Shown here in pieces: positions 14,053 to 14,548 of a stretch of 14,548 nucleotides of DNA (positions within the stretch are counted from its first letter, which is position 1; the number at the start of each line of letters is the position of its first letter). Both the position numbers and the translations under genes were made by a program. The notes under the pieces were generated by a model. That model was given only the letters and a program-made list of their open reading frames with translations, did not search any database and was not told where the DNA came from. This DNA comes from Planctomycetota bacterium (GTDB lineage: Bacteria > Planctomycetota > UBA1135 > UBA2386): contig JAGQRA010000067.1 of assembly GCA_020425885.1 (NCBI GenBank), positions 1-14,548 of the forward strand, in the 5' to 3' direction.

Positions 14053-14061
14053 CTAGCCTGC
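14053..14061 (+). promoter_or_regulatory. -10-like motif GCTAGCCTG upstream of the gene at 14120
   Basis: GCTAGCCTG contains TAGCCT (14054-14059), a plausible -10 hexamer with a start near 14066 and a leader of about 54 nt. It is identical to the 9-mer upstream of the kelch gene and followed by a similar CATG/TACG. No good -35 box is visible. Confidence 0.35.
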
Positions 14062-14064
14062 ATG

Positions 14065-14084
14065 GTGCGTCTCGCACGACGCAC
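14065..14084 (+). promoter_or_regulatory. Hairpin at the predicted 5' end of the 14120 transcript
   Basis: GTGCGTC (14065-14071), loop TCGCAC, GACGCAC (14078-14084). This perfect 7-bp stem begins where transcription from the TAGCCT box should start, so the mRNA may carry a 5'-terminal stem, or the site may be an operator overlapping the start. Confidence 0.4.
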
Positions 14085-14119
14085 ACGCACTTCTCGACCC
14101 TTCCCGACCGCACGCACCG

Positions 14120-14548
14120 ATGTCACGCAAGCTCACCATCGCCGTCGGCGCCTTCCTGTTGGCGCCAGTCCTGTCCGCACAGACGCTGCAGCCGCCGTTC
14201 GCCGGCGTCTACGTCTACACCGACCTCGGCTCCGTCCCCGGGGTGCCGACCTACTACGGCGGCGTCGTCTTCAAGGCCGGCAACCCGAACAAGATGTTGC
14301 TCGGCGGCAACGCCAACGGCGCGGCCGGTGCGATCTACGAGATCGATGTCGTCCGTGACAGCCAGGGCTTCATCACCGGCTTCAGCGGCACCGCAACGAT
14401 GGTGTCGACGGCACCCTACATCGACGGTGGGTTGTGCTACGGACCGGGCGGCGTGCTGTTCTGCACCACCTACAACAACAACAACCTGCTGCAGATCAAG
14501 CCCGGCAGCAGCGTACCCGACAAGGTGATCCCGCTCGGCGGCCTCGTC
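14120..14548 (+). CDS. N-terminal part of a secreted, probably propeller-type protein, 3' truncated
   Basis: ATG 14120 opens a frame that stays open to the last base of the window, giving 143 residues; the C-terminus lies outside. The signal peptide is clear: MSRKLTIAVGAFLLAPVLSAQ, cleavage probably after Ala20. The mature part starts PPFAGVYVYTDLGSVPGVPTYYGGVVF and continues with NKMLLGGNANGAAGAIYEIDVVRD, GGLCYGPGGVLFCTTYNNNN and LLQIKPGSSVPDKVIPLGG. The repeated pattern of a short strand, an NN/GG turn and 'x-IYEID' or 'LLQIKPG' resembles beta-propeller (SMP-30/NHL-like) units that read out a value, but too little is visible to name the family. There is no Shine-Dalgarno. It is divergent from the oxidoreductase. 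Confidence 0.8.
   Translation, partial: MSRKLTIAVGAFLLAPVLSAQTLQPPFAGVYVYTDLGSVPGVPTYYGGVVFKAGNPNKMLLGGNANGAAGAIYEIDVVRDSQGFITGFSGTATMVSTAPYIDGGLCYGPGGVLFCTTYNNNNLLQIKPGSSVPDKVIPLGGLV

Noticed and set aside
13789..14119. Possible tRNA or small RNA in the divergent spacer
   Set aside because: I looked for TTCRA loops, CCA ends and a cloverleaf and saw none; only the short hairpins listed stand out.
1..14548. Mobile elements, CRISPR arrays or phage genes
   Set aside because: No transposase, integrase, terminal repeats or evenly spaced direct repeats were seen; the kelch units are protein repeats with diverged DNA.

Overview
The window is high-GC bacterial DNA with ten supported protein-coding genes and no RNA gene, mobile element or CRISPR array. 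The gene content points to a planctomycete of the deep, poorly cultivated marine/freshwater type. It has many large secreted proteins of unknown function, a kelch-repeat protein ending in a small beta-sandwich domain, an exported FAD-dependent oxidoreductase with a golvesin-like tail, and a soluble multi-sensor hybrid histidine kinase. Most genes lack a Shine-Dalgarno sequence. The lineage is inferred from protein style, because no rRNA or marker gene is present.

Layout. 3-728 (+) is the end of a secreted beta-helix ('choice-of-anchor Q' type) protein. 823-2328 (+) is a secreted protein with an N-terminal beta-sandwich module and a propeller-like body. 2413-4560 (-) is a secreted kelch-repeat protein convergent with it. 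4855-6768 (+) is a cytoplasmic PAS-GAF-histidine kinase-receiver hybrid kinase, divergent from the kelch gene across a 294-nt spacer that holds an 8-bp perfect hairpin. From 6793 to 13788 five genes all lie on the minus strand. In transcription order these are a FAD-dependent oxidoreductase (13788-11719), a 163-aa RR-motif membrane protein (11551-11060), a 102-aa small protein (11033-10725), a 368-aa secreted protein (10676-9570) and an 868-aa membrane-anchored or secreted protein with carboxypeptidase-regulatory-like folds (9399-6793). A 331-nt divergent spacer then leads to the start of another secreted protein (14120 to the window end, +).

How it may work together. Nearly everything except the kinase is predicted to be exported. 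Three of the exported proteins carry recognisably similar beta-sandwich modules and a fourth a possible variant, and five share an Ala|Gln signal-peptide junction, so the region looks like a surface/secretome neighbourhood rather than a metabolic operon. The kinase has no cognate regulator here, and any link to its neighbours is conjecture. The most system-like item is the tightly spaced pair at 11551-10725. It has its own good promoter candidate and more A/T-ending codons than its neighbours, and it encodes an uncharacterised twin-arginine-type membrane protein plus a small beta-rich protein.

Long open frames antisense to the real genes are GC-driven shadows and are not annotated. Residue numbers count from the chosen start codons. 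All family assignments come from reading motifs, with no database search.
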